DNA of 28,422 nt. Source: Hyphomicrobiaceae bacterium (GTDB lineage: Bacteria; Pseudomonadota; Alphaproteobacteria; Rhizobiales; JAKIUO01). The translations under genes and the position numbers were made by a program. Location of the stretch: NCBI GenBank assembly GCA_021647535.1, contig JAKIUO010000012.1:1-28422 (forward strand), given 5' to 3'. A model generated the notes under the pieces. It was given only the letters and a program-made list of their open reading frames with translations, was not told the origin of the DNA and made no database searches. This document shows, one piece after another, positions 1-7,135 of this stretch; positions within the stretch are counted from its first letter, which is position 1; every line of letters begins with the position of its first letter.

Positions 1-17
1 AGTTGCCCCAATGCCAT
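1..17 (-). CDS. 5' end of a gene leaving the window
   Basis: On the minus strand an ATG at 17-15 follows an excellent Shine-Dalgarno sequence (GGAGG, about 6 nt upstream, read from 27-18). Only five codons (M-A-L-G-Q) lie inside the window, so the product cannot be identified. The call rests on the ribosome binding site and start codon alone. The gene would be transcribed away from the region at 18-768. Confidence 0.45.
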
Positions 18-768
18 GATTTTCCTCCAAAAATAGCGGTTTTTGCCGTTTTTTTGAAGCTAACCCATGTCGGAATCGAGGACAGGGTGTCGTGGCTAAA
101 ATGTGTGTGTATTCATTAGGTTATAAATTTTTATAAATTTTTCTCCGGACAGTAGTGCTTTCAGATAGAAAAACAGGTGGTTTGGAGCATCTGTGTTGAT
201 GGTCAAGCATAAAAAACTCCCTTTTACGCTCACCAGGAGGATGTCCCTCCAGCGTGGTTCGGGGCTGGCCCCGTCGCGAAGCGAGTGAGAGCAAGAATTG
301 AATGGCCCTGCCACCCCATGCCCCCACAACTGCAGTGCACACCGCTTATGGCACCACATACCAACCCATTTGGGAGCGGTGAAATTGCACTACACCCCCC
401 TTAAAGCGCTTCAAAACCCCCAACAGACTGAAATTCAACGATAAAAAGATATTCTATAAACCTATTGGAAACACACATTAACATCTCCATTAATACATGG
501 AGCACAACCTTGCACTCGCATTTGTTTTTTATAATATTTTGTTTTATATGGTCTTTTTTACTTTACCTTAACTGTATTAGTTCAGTATATAAATCATCGG
601 AACTGAGCACGAATAAAGCGGGCATTTCGAGGGGGTCCTTCTTCCAGGTCGGACCTGACTGTCTTGCAATAATCTGTGCCATCAATGTTAAGTGACCAAC
701 CTGTTAATTGTTCTTCTTGTTAGATCAGTATGTTAGTCAGGTTATTTATTAAGTATATGAGGGAACCC
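18..768. other. long intergenic region, no convincing gene
   Basis: About 750 bp in which the open frames on both strands have poor starts and no recognisable protein character. It holds an exact tandem duplication of the 10-mer TTATAAATTT at 121-140, a GC-rich stretch around 240-340, and an AT-rich half (420-600). The right end must carry the promoter of the histone-like gene at 769. I see no tRNA fold. An uncharacterised small RNA cannot be excluded. Confidence 0.4.
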
Positions 769-1323
769 ATGAGCAAGAACATCGCAAAACAGGCTGTTAA
801 GCCCGCCACCAAAAAATCTGCTGTTGTAAAAACTGCCGCAAGTAAAAAAGTAGCAACCAAGACAACCGCAAAGAAGACAATAGCAAAAAAATCTATTGCA
901 AAGAAAATTACCCGCAAGGTTGCTTCTAAAAAAGCCGTTGCCAAAAAATCTGTCGCAGGTAAAACTGCCGTGAAAAAGGCTGCGCCAAAGAAAGTTGCTG
1001 CTAAAAAGACAGTTGCCCCCAAAATAGCCAAAAAAATAGTCCAGAAGGCCGCTCCTAAAAAGGTTGTTGCCAAAAAGGCCCCTGCGAAAAAAGCTGTTCG
1101 CCTCACTGCCAAGGCCACCGCGATTGCAGATCTTTGTCGGATCAAGGGCATCGGAGCAAAATTTGCCGAAAAGCTTTATAATAGCCGCATCAAATCAGTC
1201 GCTATGATTGCCAAACTGGCGAAGAAGGACATTGAGCGCCTTGCCAGCAAACTCAAAATTGGCGGTCGCATCAACAGCGAGAACTGGGTTGCACAGGCCA
1301 AAAAACTGGCCAAAGCCAAATAA
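769..1323 (+). CDS. histone H1-like lysine/alanine-rich protein with C-terminal HhH-like domain
   Basis: The protein is 184 aa. Residues about 5-125 are a low-complexity Lys/Ala/Val tract of AKK, VAKK and APKK units, like the C-terminal tail of histone H1 and bacterial H1-like proteins, so non-specific DNA or RNA binding is expected. Residues about 126-184 form a compact domain with an IKGIGAKFAEKL segment resembling a helix-hairpin-helix (DUF4332-like) fold, then KLKIGGRINSENWVAQAKKL. The ATG at 769 was chosen over an in-frame ATG at 730 because GAGGGA lies 5 nt upstream of it. The gene stands alone and is followed by a strong terminator. A role in nucleoid organisation is inferred; a specific function is not shown. 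The combination of a basic tail and a structured C-terminus is clear. Confidence 0.8.
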   Translation: MSKNIAKQAVKPATKKSAVVKTAASKKVATKTTAKKTIAKKSIAKKITRKVASKKAVAKKSVAGKTAVKKAAPKKVAAKKTVAPKIAKKIVQKAAPKKVVAKKAPAKKAVRLTAKATAIADLCRIKGIGAKFAEKLYNSRIKSVAMIAKLAKKDIERLASKLKIGGRINSENWVAQAKKLAKAK

Positions 1324-1413
1324 TCGAATTATCTCCGGCTTTTTTGTTTTGCGTTGCCGGAGCTATGCGGCGCTGTGTTACCATCAGTTTTGCGTATAAT
1401 ACGCGCGGCATAC

Positions 1414-1448
1414 AAAAGCGGTCGGCTGTTTCAGCTGACCGCTTTTTT
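1414..1448. terminator. bidirectional rho-independent terminator
   Basis: A stem of about 14 bp with one G-U pair (AAAAGCGGTC then GCTG, closing on CAGC and GACCGCTTTT), a TTT loop, and a run of six T. It has A-runs on one side and T-runs on the other, so it can work on both strands. It sits between the convergent histone-like and TPR genes. Confidence 0.8.
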
Positions 1449-1504
1449 GCGTTAGAAACTTTGAAAATATAGCCGGCGGCTACAAGCGATTTGGCTGCTG
1501 ACGG

Positions 1505-1537
1505 GTGAACCTCGTTGATCGGACAACGGTTTTTCGC
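1505..1537 (+). repeat. 33-bp intergenic repeat, copy 1
   Basis: This stretch matches 5851-5883 at 28 of 33 positions with no gaps, in the same orientation. Both copies share the core CGTTGAT-N2-GACAACGG, which can form a CGTTG/CAACG hairpin, followed by a T-rich run and CGC. It lies just beyond the stop of the TPR gene. The function is unknown. Confidence 0.45.
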
Positions 1538-1578
1538 AAACTTTGTCTGATCTTCGAGTGTTTTGAGTATATCTTGAA

Positions 1579-2196
1579 TCAAAGCCTGCGCCACTGCAGT
1601 TTCTTTTCCAGAATACGCAACAAATAACGCTCATGTAAAAACGGATGGATTTCAACGGCACGGCGCAAACACTCCAGCGCTTCCTGCCAGCGCCCTGCGT
1701 TTATTTTTATAAAAGCCTTGCCAGTGAGCGCCCCAAAATGGCGAGGCTCCAGAGCCAGCACCCTTGCAATGGATTGCAGGGCTTCATTATATCTTCGCAT
1801 CAGATAAAAAACATTGGCCCGCCGGTTCCAACCATCGACAAAGTCCGGGCGCTCCGCGACAACGCGATCAAGCAGCCGGGCAGCAAGCTTCAGATAACCC
1901 CGCTGAGCCAGAAAGTGAGCCCGCCGCATGAGGCTTTCAATGTCTGCATGTCCCGACTTCGTCCAGTATTGCCACAGCTCAAATTCGATCATGCGCCCTT
2001 CAGCTTCAGTCCTGGCACGCTTCAAACGCTGGAACAAATGGTCAATTTTTGACTGATTGACAGCCCTTAAATGTTTGGAAAGCTGGCTATCAGCCCCTTT
2101 ATAATAGGATAGATTAGCCGCAATGGCTCTCACTTGCCCGTCCATCAGCAGGACAGCACTACACAGTAGTAAAGCTATAAAATAAATGCGTTCCAT
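1579..2196 (-). CDS. secreted or periplasmic TPR-repeat protein
   Basis: The product is 205 aa from the ATG at 2196; a GTG eight codons upstream at 2220 is the alternative. The N-terminus (MERIYFIALLLCSAVLL...VRAIAA) looks like a cleavable signal peptide. Residues about 75-195 contain helical repeats with TPR spacing: AHFLAQRGYLKLAARLLDRV, then the NRRANVFYLMRRYNEALQSI unit, then KAFIKINAGRWQEALECLRR. TPR domains mediate protein-protein contacts; the partner is unknown. The gene ends convergently with the histone-like gene and lies downstream of the GNAT and fab genes on the same strand, but with its own gap. The family is clear and the specific role is not. Confidence 0.7.
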   Translation of the reverse strand: MERIYFIALLLCSAVLLMDGQVRAIAANLSYYKGADSQLSKHLRAVNQSKIDHLFQRLKRARTEAEGRMIEFELWQYWTKSGHADIESLMRRAHFLAQRGYLKLAARLLDRVVAERPDFVDGWNRRANVFYLMRRYNEALQSIARVLALEPRHFGALTGKAFIKINAGRWQEALECLRRAVEIHPFLHERYLLRILEKKLQWRRL

Positions 2197-2314
2197 CAAT
2201 TGAGTACCTGAAAACACCACATGAAAAGGGTGTCTTCAAGGTAAACAGAAGCGCCAGAACGCTCAAGACAATAATAATTGCTGGGCATAGCTGTCATATA
2301 TCAGCAAACTCTTG

Positions 2315-2764
2315 TCAGCCTATTGCCTTGGCATAACGCACAAAACCAGCTGATCCCAGTGCTTGGTCATATAGCCTGCGCGCCGTATGATTTTGTTCTG
2401 CCGTCGTCAAATAAAGCCGCGCACATCCCCGGTCTCGCGCCGCTTTTTCAGCGCCAGCCATCAGTGCCGCACCTGCCCCCTGATGGCGTGCATCGGGGTC
2501 GACGAACAGATCCTCCAGATAGCAATAATCGCTAATCGACCAGGTCGATCCATGATAAAGAATATGGGCGAAACCGATAAGTTTGCCCGTCGCATCAAGC
2601 GCCCCCAGTCCTTCATGCCCGCCGTTTTGTGAAAGAATTCCCTGCCAGGTCTTGGCAGTTACTTCATCAGGTAGCTCCGTCTCATAAAATTGCAAGTAGC
2701 CCTGCCATAATAAAAGCCAGCGCGGACAATCACTCTTTTCAAGTGGACGGATTGTAATGCTCAT
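2315..2764 (-). CDS. GNAT-family N-acetyltransferase
   Basis: A 149-aa single-domain protein of usual GNAT length. It starts MSITIRPLEKSDCPRW, has the beta4 strand YLEDLFVDPDARHQGAGAAL with the acetyl-CoA pyrophosphate-binding QGAGAA loop (about residues 83-102), and a typical C-terminal AEQNHTARRLYDQ...GFVRYAKAIG. It would transfer an acetyl group from acetyl-CoA to an unknown amine substrate in the cytoplasm. It lies 24 bp downstream of fabI on the same strand, so it may be co-transcribed, but no functional link to lipid synthesis can be inferred. Confidence 0.85.
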   Translation of the reverse strand: MSITIRPLEKSDCPRWLLLWQGYLQFYETELPDEVTAKTWQGILSQNGGHEGLGALDATGKLIGFAHILYHGSTWSISDYCYLEDLFVDPDARHQGAGAALMAGAEKAARDRGCARLYLTTAEQNHTARRLYDQALGSAGFVRYAKAIG

Positions 2765-2788
2765 TCGTCAAACCGCCGCCAACAGGCC

Positions 2789-3604
2789 CTATTCCAGATT
2801 TTCGATTTTAGGCATGGCAATTGAGGTCACACCACAATCCACCATCAGATTTTGCCCGGTGATCGCCCCGCCCGCATCCGATAAAAGGAAAACAGCTGAA
2901 TCGCCAACTTCTTTCAGGGTCGGATTGCGCTCAAGCGGAGAGAGCTTTTCCATATATTTGAAAATCTGACGCCCATCAGCAATGGCCGCGCCCGCCATGG
3001 TGCGCATGGGACCAGGTGACAGCGTATTGACGCGAATGCCCTTTGGCCCCAGATCAGCGGCCAGGTAACGCACAGAGGCTTCAAGCGCCGCTTTGGCCAC
3101 ACCCATCACATTATAACGCGGCACGACGCGGGTTGAACCAGAGTAAGACAGGGTGATCATGCTGCCGCCTTCCGGCATCATTTGCGCGGCGCATTTGGCA
3201 ACTTCGGTAAAGGAGAAGCACGAGATCACCATGGTATTGGTGAAATTATCACGGGTCGTATCGACATATTGACCGTTCAGTTCATTGCGGTCCGAAAAGG
3301 CCAGCGCATGTACGACGAAATCAATGGTGCCCCATTTCTTTTTCACTTCAGCAAACATGTTTTTAACGTCGTCGGGCTTTTCAACACTGCATTCAACAAA
3401 AAGGTCAGCGCCAATACTCTCGCCAAGCGATGTCGCCCGTCGTCCCAGAGGGCCAGCCTGATAGGAAAAAGCCAGTTCGGCTCCGGCATTATGCAAGGCT
3501 TCGGCAATCCCCCAGGCAATGGAGTGATTATTGGCAACGCCCATGATCACACCGCGTTTTCCCGCCATCAGGCCGTTGGTTGTTTTTGTTTCAGCTTTTG
3601 TCAT
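2789..3604 (-). CDS. fabI: enoyl-[acyl-carrier-protein] reductase (NADH)
   Basis: FabI reduces the enoyl-ACP double bond in the last step of each fatty acid elongation cycle. The 271-aa protein from the ATG at 3604 is a short-chain dehydrogenase. It shows the FabI nucleotide-binding segment GVANNHSIAWGIA (about 22-34), Tyr154, and the catalytic pair Tyr164-x6-Lys171 (YNVMGVAK), and it ends with the conserved SPGPMRTMAGAAI and VDCGVTSIAMP segments. An in-frame ATG at 3643 would add 13 residues; the MTKAET start fits the family better. It is the last fab gene of the minus-strand fabA-fabB-fabI block, 178 bp after fabB. Confidence 0.95.
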   Translation of the reverse strand: MTKAETKTTNGLMAGKRGVIMGVANNHSIAWGIAEALHNAGAELAFSYQAGPLGRRATSLGESIGADLFVECSVEKPDDVKNMFAEVKKKWGTIDFVVHALAFSDRNELNGQYVDTTRDNFTNTMVISCFSFTEVAKCAAQMMPEGGSMITLSYSGSTRVVPRYNVMGVAKAALEASVRYLAADLGPKGIRVNTLSPGPMRTMAGAAIADGRQIFKYMEKLSPLERNPTLKEVGDSAVFLLSDAGGAITGQNLMVDCGVTSIAMPKIENLE

Positions 3605-3782
3605 TATTGTTTGCTCTTGATTCAAAGGTTTTGTCCTCATCACACGAAGTCAGCACGCCAACAGGCTTGCATAAAACGCTTCATGCTCCCGAACGCTTCG
3701 TGTCACTGGTAGCATACTTCATGCCAACCAGCCCTTCACATGAGTTTTCCGTTTGTTACGCCCAAATTCAGCCCGGCCCGGC

Positions 3783-5003
3783 TCAGCTTTCGTGACGCTT
3801 GAAAATCAAACTGGCATTGGTGCCGCCAAATCCAAAGCTGTTAGACATGGCCAGATGTACCTGGGCGTCATCCTTGCGCTCGCGTAAGATCGGCACACCT
3901 TCAAAAATCGGGTCAAGCTCGTCAATATGAGCCGATTCGCACAAGAACCTGTGCTTCATCATCAGCAGACAATAAATGGTTTCCTGCACGCCCGTTGCGC
4001 CAAGTGAATGGCCCGTCAGAGATTTGGTCGAGGAAATATCGGGTATATTGTCGCCAAACAGCTCACGAATGGCATCGACCTCGCGGCTGTCGCCCACCCC
4101 TGTCGAGGTGCCATGCGGGTTGATATAGTCAATATCGTTGGGATTAATATCGCCAAGCGCCAGCTTCATGCAGCGCACCGCGCCCTCCCCTGAAGGAGCT
4201 ACCATGTCAAAACCATCAGAGTTGGCACCATAGCCGACAAGCTCACCATAAATGGTAGCCCCTCTGGCAATCGCATGTTCGCGCTCTTCAAGCACCACAA
4301 CACCGGCCCCGCCAGCGATGACAAAGCCGTCACGGTTGACATCAAAAGCCCGCGAAGCGACTGCTGGCGTGTCGTTGAATTTCGAGCTCATGGCTTTCAT
4401 GCCATCAAACAAAACAGAAAGCGTCCAGTCGAGCTCTTCACTGCCCCCGGCAAACATCACATCCTGCTTGCCCCACTGGATCATTTCGGCGGCATTGCCT
4501 ATGCAATGTGCTGATGTGGAACAGGCTGAGGTGATGGAATAGTTGACGCCCTTGATCTTGAAGGGGGTGGCGAGCGTCGCGCTCGCCGTGGAACTCATGG
4601 CTTTTGGCACTTCAAAGGGGCCAACGCGCTTTGGACCACGGTCACGGGTCATGTCAGCCGCCCAGACAATGCGCGCTGCGCTTGGTCCGCCCGACCCCAT
4701 GATAATACCGGTGCGGTCATTACTGACATCACTCTCTTCGAGACCGGAATTTTCGAGTGCCTGCTGCATGGCAATATAGTTCCAGGCTGAACCCTGCGCC
4801 ATGAAACGCCGTGTTTTGCGATCCAGCACATCTTCCCAGTCAAGGGTTGGCATCCCAAAGACCTGCGAGCGAAAACCAAGCTCGGCATATTTGTCCGATT
4901 TCACAATCCCCGAGCGCGCCTCTTTGAGGCTCGTCAAAACTTCATCCGTATTGTTGCCGATACTCGAAACAATACCCATGCCGGTCACAACGACACGTCT
5001 CAT
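3783..5003 (-). CDS. fabB: 3-oxoacyl-ACP synthase I
   Basis: The 406-aa condensing enzyme elongates acyl-ACP with malonyl-ACP and, with FabA, supports unsaturated fatty acid synthesis. The Cys-His-His triad is visible: Cys161 in TSACSTSAH, His297 in NPHGTSTG and His332 in TGHSLGATG, with Lys327 nearby. The start MRRVVVTGMGIVSSIG is typical of KAS I. It begins 41 bp downstream of fabA, so the two are very likely co-transcribed, as in other alphaproteobacteria and E. coli-type anaerobic unsaturated fatty acid synthesis. Confidence 0.96.
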   Translation of the reverse strand: MRRVVVTGMGIVSSIGNNTDEVLTSLKEARSGIVKSDKYAELGFRSQVFGMPTLDWEDVLDRKTRRFMAQGSAWNYIAMQQALENSGLEESDVSNDRTGIIMGSGGPSAARIVWAADMTRDRGPKRVGPFEVPKAMSSTASATLATPFKIKGVNYSITSACSTSAHCIGNAAEMIQWGKQDVMFAGGSEELDWTLSVLFDGMKAMSSKFNDTPAVASRAFDVNRDGFVIAGGAGVVVLEEREHAIARGATIYGELVGYGANSDGFDMVAPSGEGAVRCMKLALGDINPNDIDYINPHGTSTGVGDSREVDAIRELFGDNIPDISSTKSLTGHSLGATGVQETIYCLLMMKHRFLCESAHIDELDPIFEGVPILRERKDDAQVHLAMSNSFGFGGTNASLIFKRHES

Positions 5004-5044
5004 AGCCTAACCCTCTTCTTTTCGTACAAATCCACGCTTGGAGC

Positions 5045-5569
5045 CTATGCCTTTTTATCGGCTTCTGGCTGAAACAGAACGACCCGCAAGTCCTTGGCGT
5101 GGAAGATCTCCTCACCATCGGCCTTAACCATCCCATCAGCCACACCCATGACCAGACGGCGATTGGCGACGCGTTTGAAATCGACAATAAACTCCACCAG
5201 CTTGGTTTCTGGCGTCACCATGCCGGAAAACTTGACTTCGCCGGTTGAGATGGCGCGCCCCTTGCCATTCCCGCCAATCCAGCCGAGAAAAAAGCCGGTC
5301 AATTGCCACAAGGCATCCAGGCCAAGGCAGCCCGGCATCACCGGATCACCTTTGAAATGGCAATCAAAAAACCACAGATCTGGGGTGATATCGAATTGCG
5401 CAACAACCTGCCCCTTGCCATTGGCCCCGCCCTCATCAGAGATATGGGTGATGCGGTTAAACATCAACATGGGCGGCATAGGCAGCTGTGCATTGCCCTG
5501 ACCAAACATATCGCCCCGGCCACAGGCCAGAATTTCCTCATAACTAAAGCTGCTCTGGCGCTCCGACAT
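5045..5569 (-). CDS. fabA: 3-hydroxydecanoyl-ACP dehydratase/isomerase
   Basis: The 174-aa hot-dog-fold enzyme dehydrates 3-hydroxydecanoyl-ACP and isomerises the product to cis-3-decenoyl-ACP, the branch point to unsaturated fatty acids. The active-site His71 (FFDCHFKGDPVMPG) and Asp85 (LGLDALWQL) are both present, and the length matches the family. A GGGAG ribosome binding site lies 5 nt before the ATG. It is the first gene of the fabA-fabB block, preceded by a 7+7 bp inverted repeat at 5579-5593 that could be an operator. Confidence 0.96.
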   Translation of the reverse strand: MSERQSSFSYEEILACGRGDMFGQGNAQLPMPPMLMFNRITHISDEGGANGKGQVVAQFDITPDLWFFDCHFKGDPVMPGCLGLDALWQLTGFFLGWIGGNGKGRAISTGEVKFSGMVTPETKLVEFIVDFKRVANRRLVMGVADGMVKADGEEIFHAKDLRVVLFQPEADKKA

Positions 5570-5578
5570 CTCGTCTCC

Positions 5579-5593
5579 CTTATTTCAAATAAG
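5579..5593. promoter_or_regulatory. perfect inverted repeat upstream of fabA
   Basis: CTTATTT and AAATAAG flank a single central base, giving a 15-bp palindrome immediately upstream of the fabA ribosome binding site. The position suits an operator or a small 5' UTR hairpin. No known regulator motif is assigned. Confidence 0.35.
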
Positions 5594-5975
5594 CTCCTGC
5601 GGATTTCTGTATTGATAGTTAAAGCAATTTCCCGAAGCTGACAAAGCCTATTTTGACGCTGGCCCGCTTTTCATGGCGCGCTGCAAAGCGTCCGATAGAA
5701 GCGCGGTGCCAAACCTCGATTTCCGCTTGAATAATAGGGGTTAATTGGCCACAGGCGCTTTATTAAGAGTTATTTGCAATGTGACGTACTTTTAAACTAT
5801 AATAGATCCAAACTATAGACTGTGGCTATGGATATTCGAGTTGCCGAGCGGTGAACTGCGTTGATATGACAACGGCTTTTCGCTGGCATCTTAGAGGTTT
5901 CCAAGTGGTCAGAGGATATAAAACAAAGGCGTCAGCTCTAACCATGTGCGCACGCCCTAAACAGGATTTTGAAAA
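5594..5975. other. divergent fabA/irr intergenic region
   Basis: About 380 bp between the divergent fabA and irr genes. It contains direct repeats of AAACTATA at 5794-5801 and 5810-5817 (16-bp spacing, a possible binding site for a regulator on one DNA face), the second copy of a 33-bp repeat (5851-5883), and a GTGCGCAC palindrome near 5947. Promoters for both genes must lie here, but no consensus element can be assigned with confidence. Confidence 0.35.
5851..5883 (+). repeat. 33-bp intergenic repeat, copy 2
   Basis: This matches 1505-1537 at 28 of 33 positions. The CGTTG/CAACG inverted repeat is retained, while the bases flanking it on the left and in the loop differ. It lies about 90 bp upstream of irr. 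Confidence 0.45.
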
Positions 5976-6386
5976 TTGACTGATGAAAACCAGCAGCTTA
6001 TTGACCGTTTGCGCGGCGCTGGCCTGCGCCCGACAAAACAAAGGCAATCGCTTGGAGAACTGCTGTTTTCCAAAGGTAACCGCCACATAACGGCCGAACG
6101 CCTGCATGAAGAGGCTATGGCAGCGAATGTGCCCGTCTCCCTGGCCACCGTCTATAACACTCTGCACCAGTTCACCACCAGCGGACTGTTGCGCGAAGTT
6201 GTGGTTGAAGGGGCCAAAACCTATTTTGACACCAATACCTCGCAGCACTTTCACTTCTATCATGAAGAAAATGGTCAGCTCATCGATATGCCAGCCGACA
6301 TGGTCCTCATCGATAACCTGCCCGACGCGCCCGACGGCACCAAAGTGACACAAGTCGATGTCACCGTGCGTATCGCCAAGAAATAA
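5976..6386 (+). CDS. irr: Fur-family iron response regulator Irr
   Basis: The 136-aa winged-helix protein has its recognition region at VSLATVYNTLHQF (about 54-66) and the HFHFYH metal/heme-binding segment at 91-96. It lacks the C-terminal cysteine motifs of Fur or Zur. This pattern and the position next to fabA fit Irr, the alphaproteobacterial regulator of iron and heme genes. The start is TTG: an in-frame TGA at 5970-5972 rules out anything further upstream, and AGGA lies 9 nt before the TTG. The N-terminal heme regulatory Cys-Pro motif of Bradyrhizobium Irr is absent, as in many other alphaproteobacteria. Confidence 0.88.
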   Translation: MTDENQQLIDRLRGAGLRPTKQRQSLGELLFSKGNRHITAERLHEEAMAANVPVSLATVYNTLHQFTTSGLLREVVVEGAKTYFDTNTSQHFHFYHEENGQLIDMPADMVLIDNLPDAPDGTKVTQVDVTVRIAKK

Positions 6387-6724
6387 CGCTCCCAACGAGG
6401 GGAGCGCAACGTTCCAGGCCTTTGATATCTGGAACGAAGTGATTTTGCAGTCGGACGAACTAGACGCACAGCGCCATGAGATAATCCCTTGGCACTCATC
6501 TGATGAGAAGCCGGGACTAGAGTATTGGCTGGAGTTTCATCCCATCCATTTCCCCCACAAATGGGTTCCAAGGGGTCACCCCTTGGCGCTGTGCGCGCAG
6601 CACGCCCGCGCGGCGAGCGCATTTCTTTTCTTCTCTTTTTTCTCCCTCGTTTGCGTAAATTGCTCTGCCCTCTCCAATTGACAGGCAGACACAACAAAGC
6701 AACACACCATCAGGAGAAAATAAA
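6387..6724. other. hairpin-rich spacer downstream of irr
   Basis: The 338-bp gap has no convincing gene but three strong inverted repeats. CGCTCCC/GGGAGCG at 6387-6406 begins directly after the irr stop. CGTTCCAG/CTGGAACG at 6410-6436 has an 11-nt loop. CCAAGGGG/CCCCTTGG at 6568-6586 has a TCA loop and is nested near a CCCAT/ATGGG pair. The first may end irr transcription, although it lacks a T-run. The 6541-6612 block resembles a REP-like palindromic element. The right end must contain the promoter of the gene at 6725. Confidence 0.5.
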
Positions 6725-6976
6725 ATGTCCATGAAAATCGCCATCGCAACGGCAGCAGTCATCGTAATGGCCGCTTCGGTTTCCAGCGCTTCCGCCCGTT
6801 CATATGGCCATCAGAGCTATTCAAGCCATTCTTGCTATACAAAAACCTTCAAGGTTCCGGCATGGAAAACAGTATGGCGCTGGAAAAAAGTTCATACAAG
6901 CTGCGGTTGGGAAAAAAGAAAAGTTCGTCACACGGTCAAAGTCTGGCGCACAAAATATAAAAGAGTTTGTCACTAA
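6725..6976 (+). CDS. small secreted cationic, aromatic-rich protein
   Basis: The 83-aa protein has an AGGAG ribosome binding site 8 nt upstream. A signal peptide (MSMKIAIATAAVIVMAASVSS then ASA) is followed by a mature part of about 58 residues. The mature part is rich in Ser, Tyr and His at first, then in Lys, Arg, Trp and Val (KTVWRWKKVHTSCGWEKRKVRHTVKVWRTKYK), with three cysteines. The alternation of basic and hydrophobic/aromatic residues suggests a beta-rich, strongly basic exported peptide. I do not recognise a family. It ends directly at the edge of a 160-bp palindrome and converges with ilvA. A periplasmic binding or envelope role is possible but not shown. Confidence 0.7.
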   Translation: MSMKIAIATAAVIVMAASVSSASARSYGHQSYSSHSCYTKTFKVPAWKTVWRWKKVHTSCGWEKRKVRHTVKVWRTKYKRVCH

Positions 6977-7135
6977 GGACATCTGCGGGAATAAGTGGAT
7001 AGATTTGAGGCCTGGGTTTTGTTTGTCAGCAAGGCGTGCAAAGGGGCGTGTAGCTGGCACCATAACCCTTTGCAGTACGAAGCTGGTGGACAAAAATACA
7101 AGTCAAATCTTTTTACTTATTCCTGCGGCTGTCCT
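6976..7135. repeat. 160-bp imperfect palindrome between two stop codons
   Basis: The arms match at collinear, exactly symmetric positions: 6977-6996 with 7115-7134 (17 of 20), 7001-7008 with 7103-7110 (8 of 8, followed by a T-run), and 7038-7045 with 7066-7073 (8 of 8). The centre is near 7055. The left arm begins at the TAA of the secreted protein gene and the right arm at the TAG of ilvA. It probably works as a bidirectional terminator; an inserted palindromic element is the alternative. Confidence 0.7.

Noticed and set aside
96..359. Minus-strand open frames of 73-87 codons near the left end
   Set aside because: No ribosome binding site or protein-like composition, and two overlapping frames have similar length. 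Probably chance in non-coding DNA.
465..695. 76-codon plus-strand frame with hydrophobic residues
   Set aside because: The hydrophobicity comes from T-rich DNA, there is no Shine-Dalgarno sequence, and the end is low in coding character.
720..1151. 143-codon minus-strand frame, Ala/Phe-rich
   Set aside because: It is the antisense shadow of the lysine-rich tail of the histone-like gene (AAG/AAA read as CTT/TTT).
5821..5935. Possible tRNA-like sequence upstream of irr
   Set aside because: TTGCCGAGCGGTGAA resembles a tRNA D-arm, but no acceptor stem, anticodon loop or TTC arm can be matched in order.
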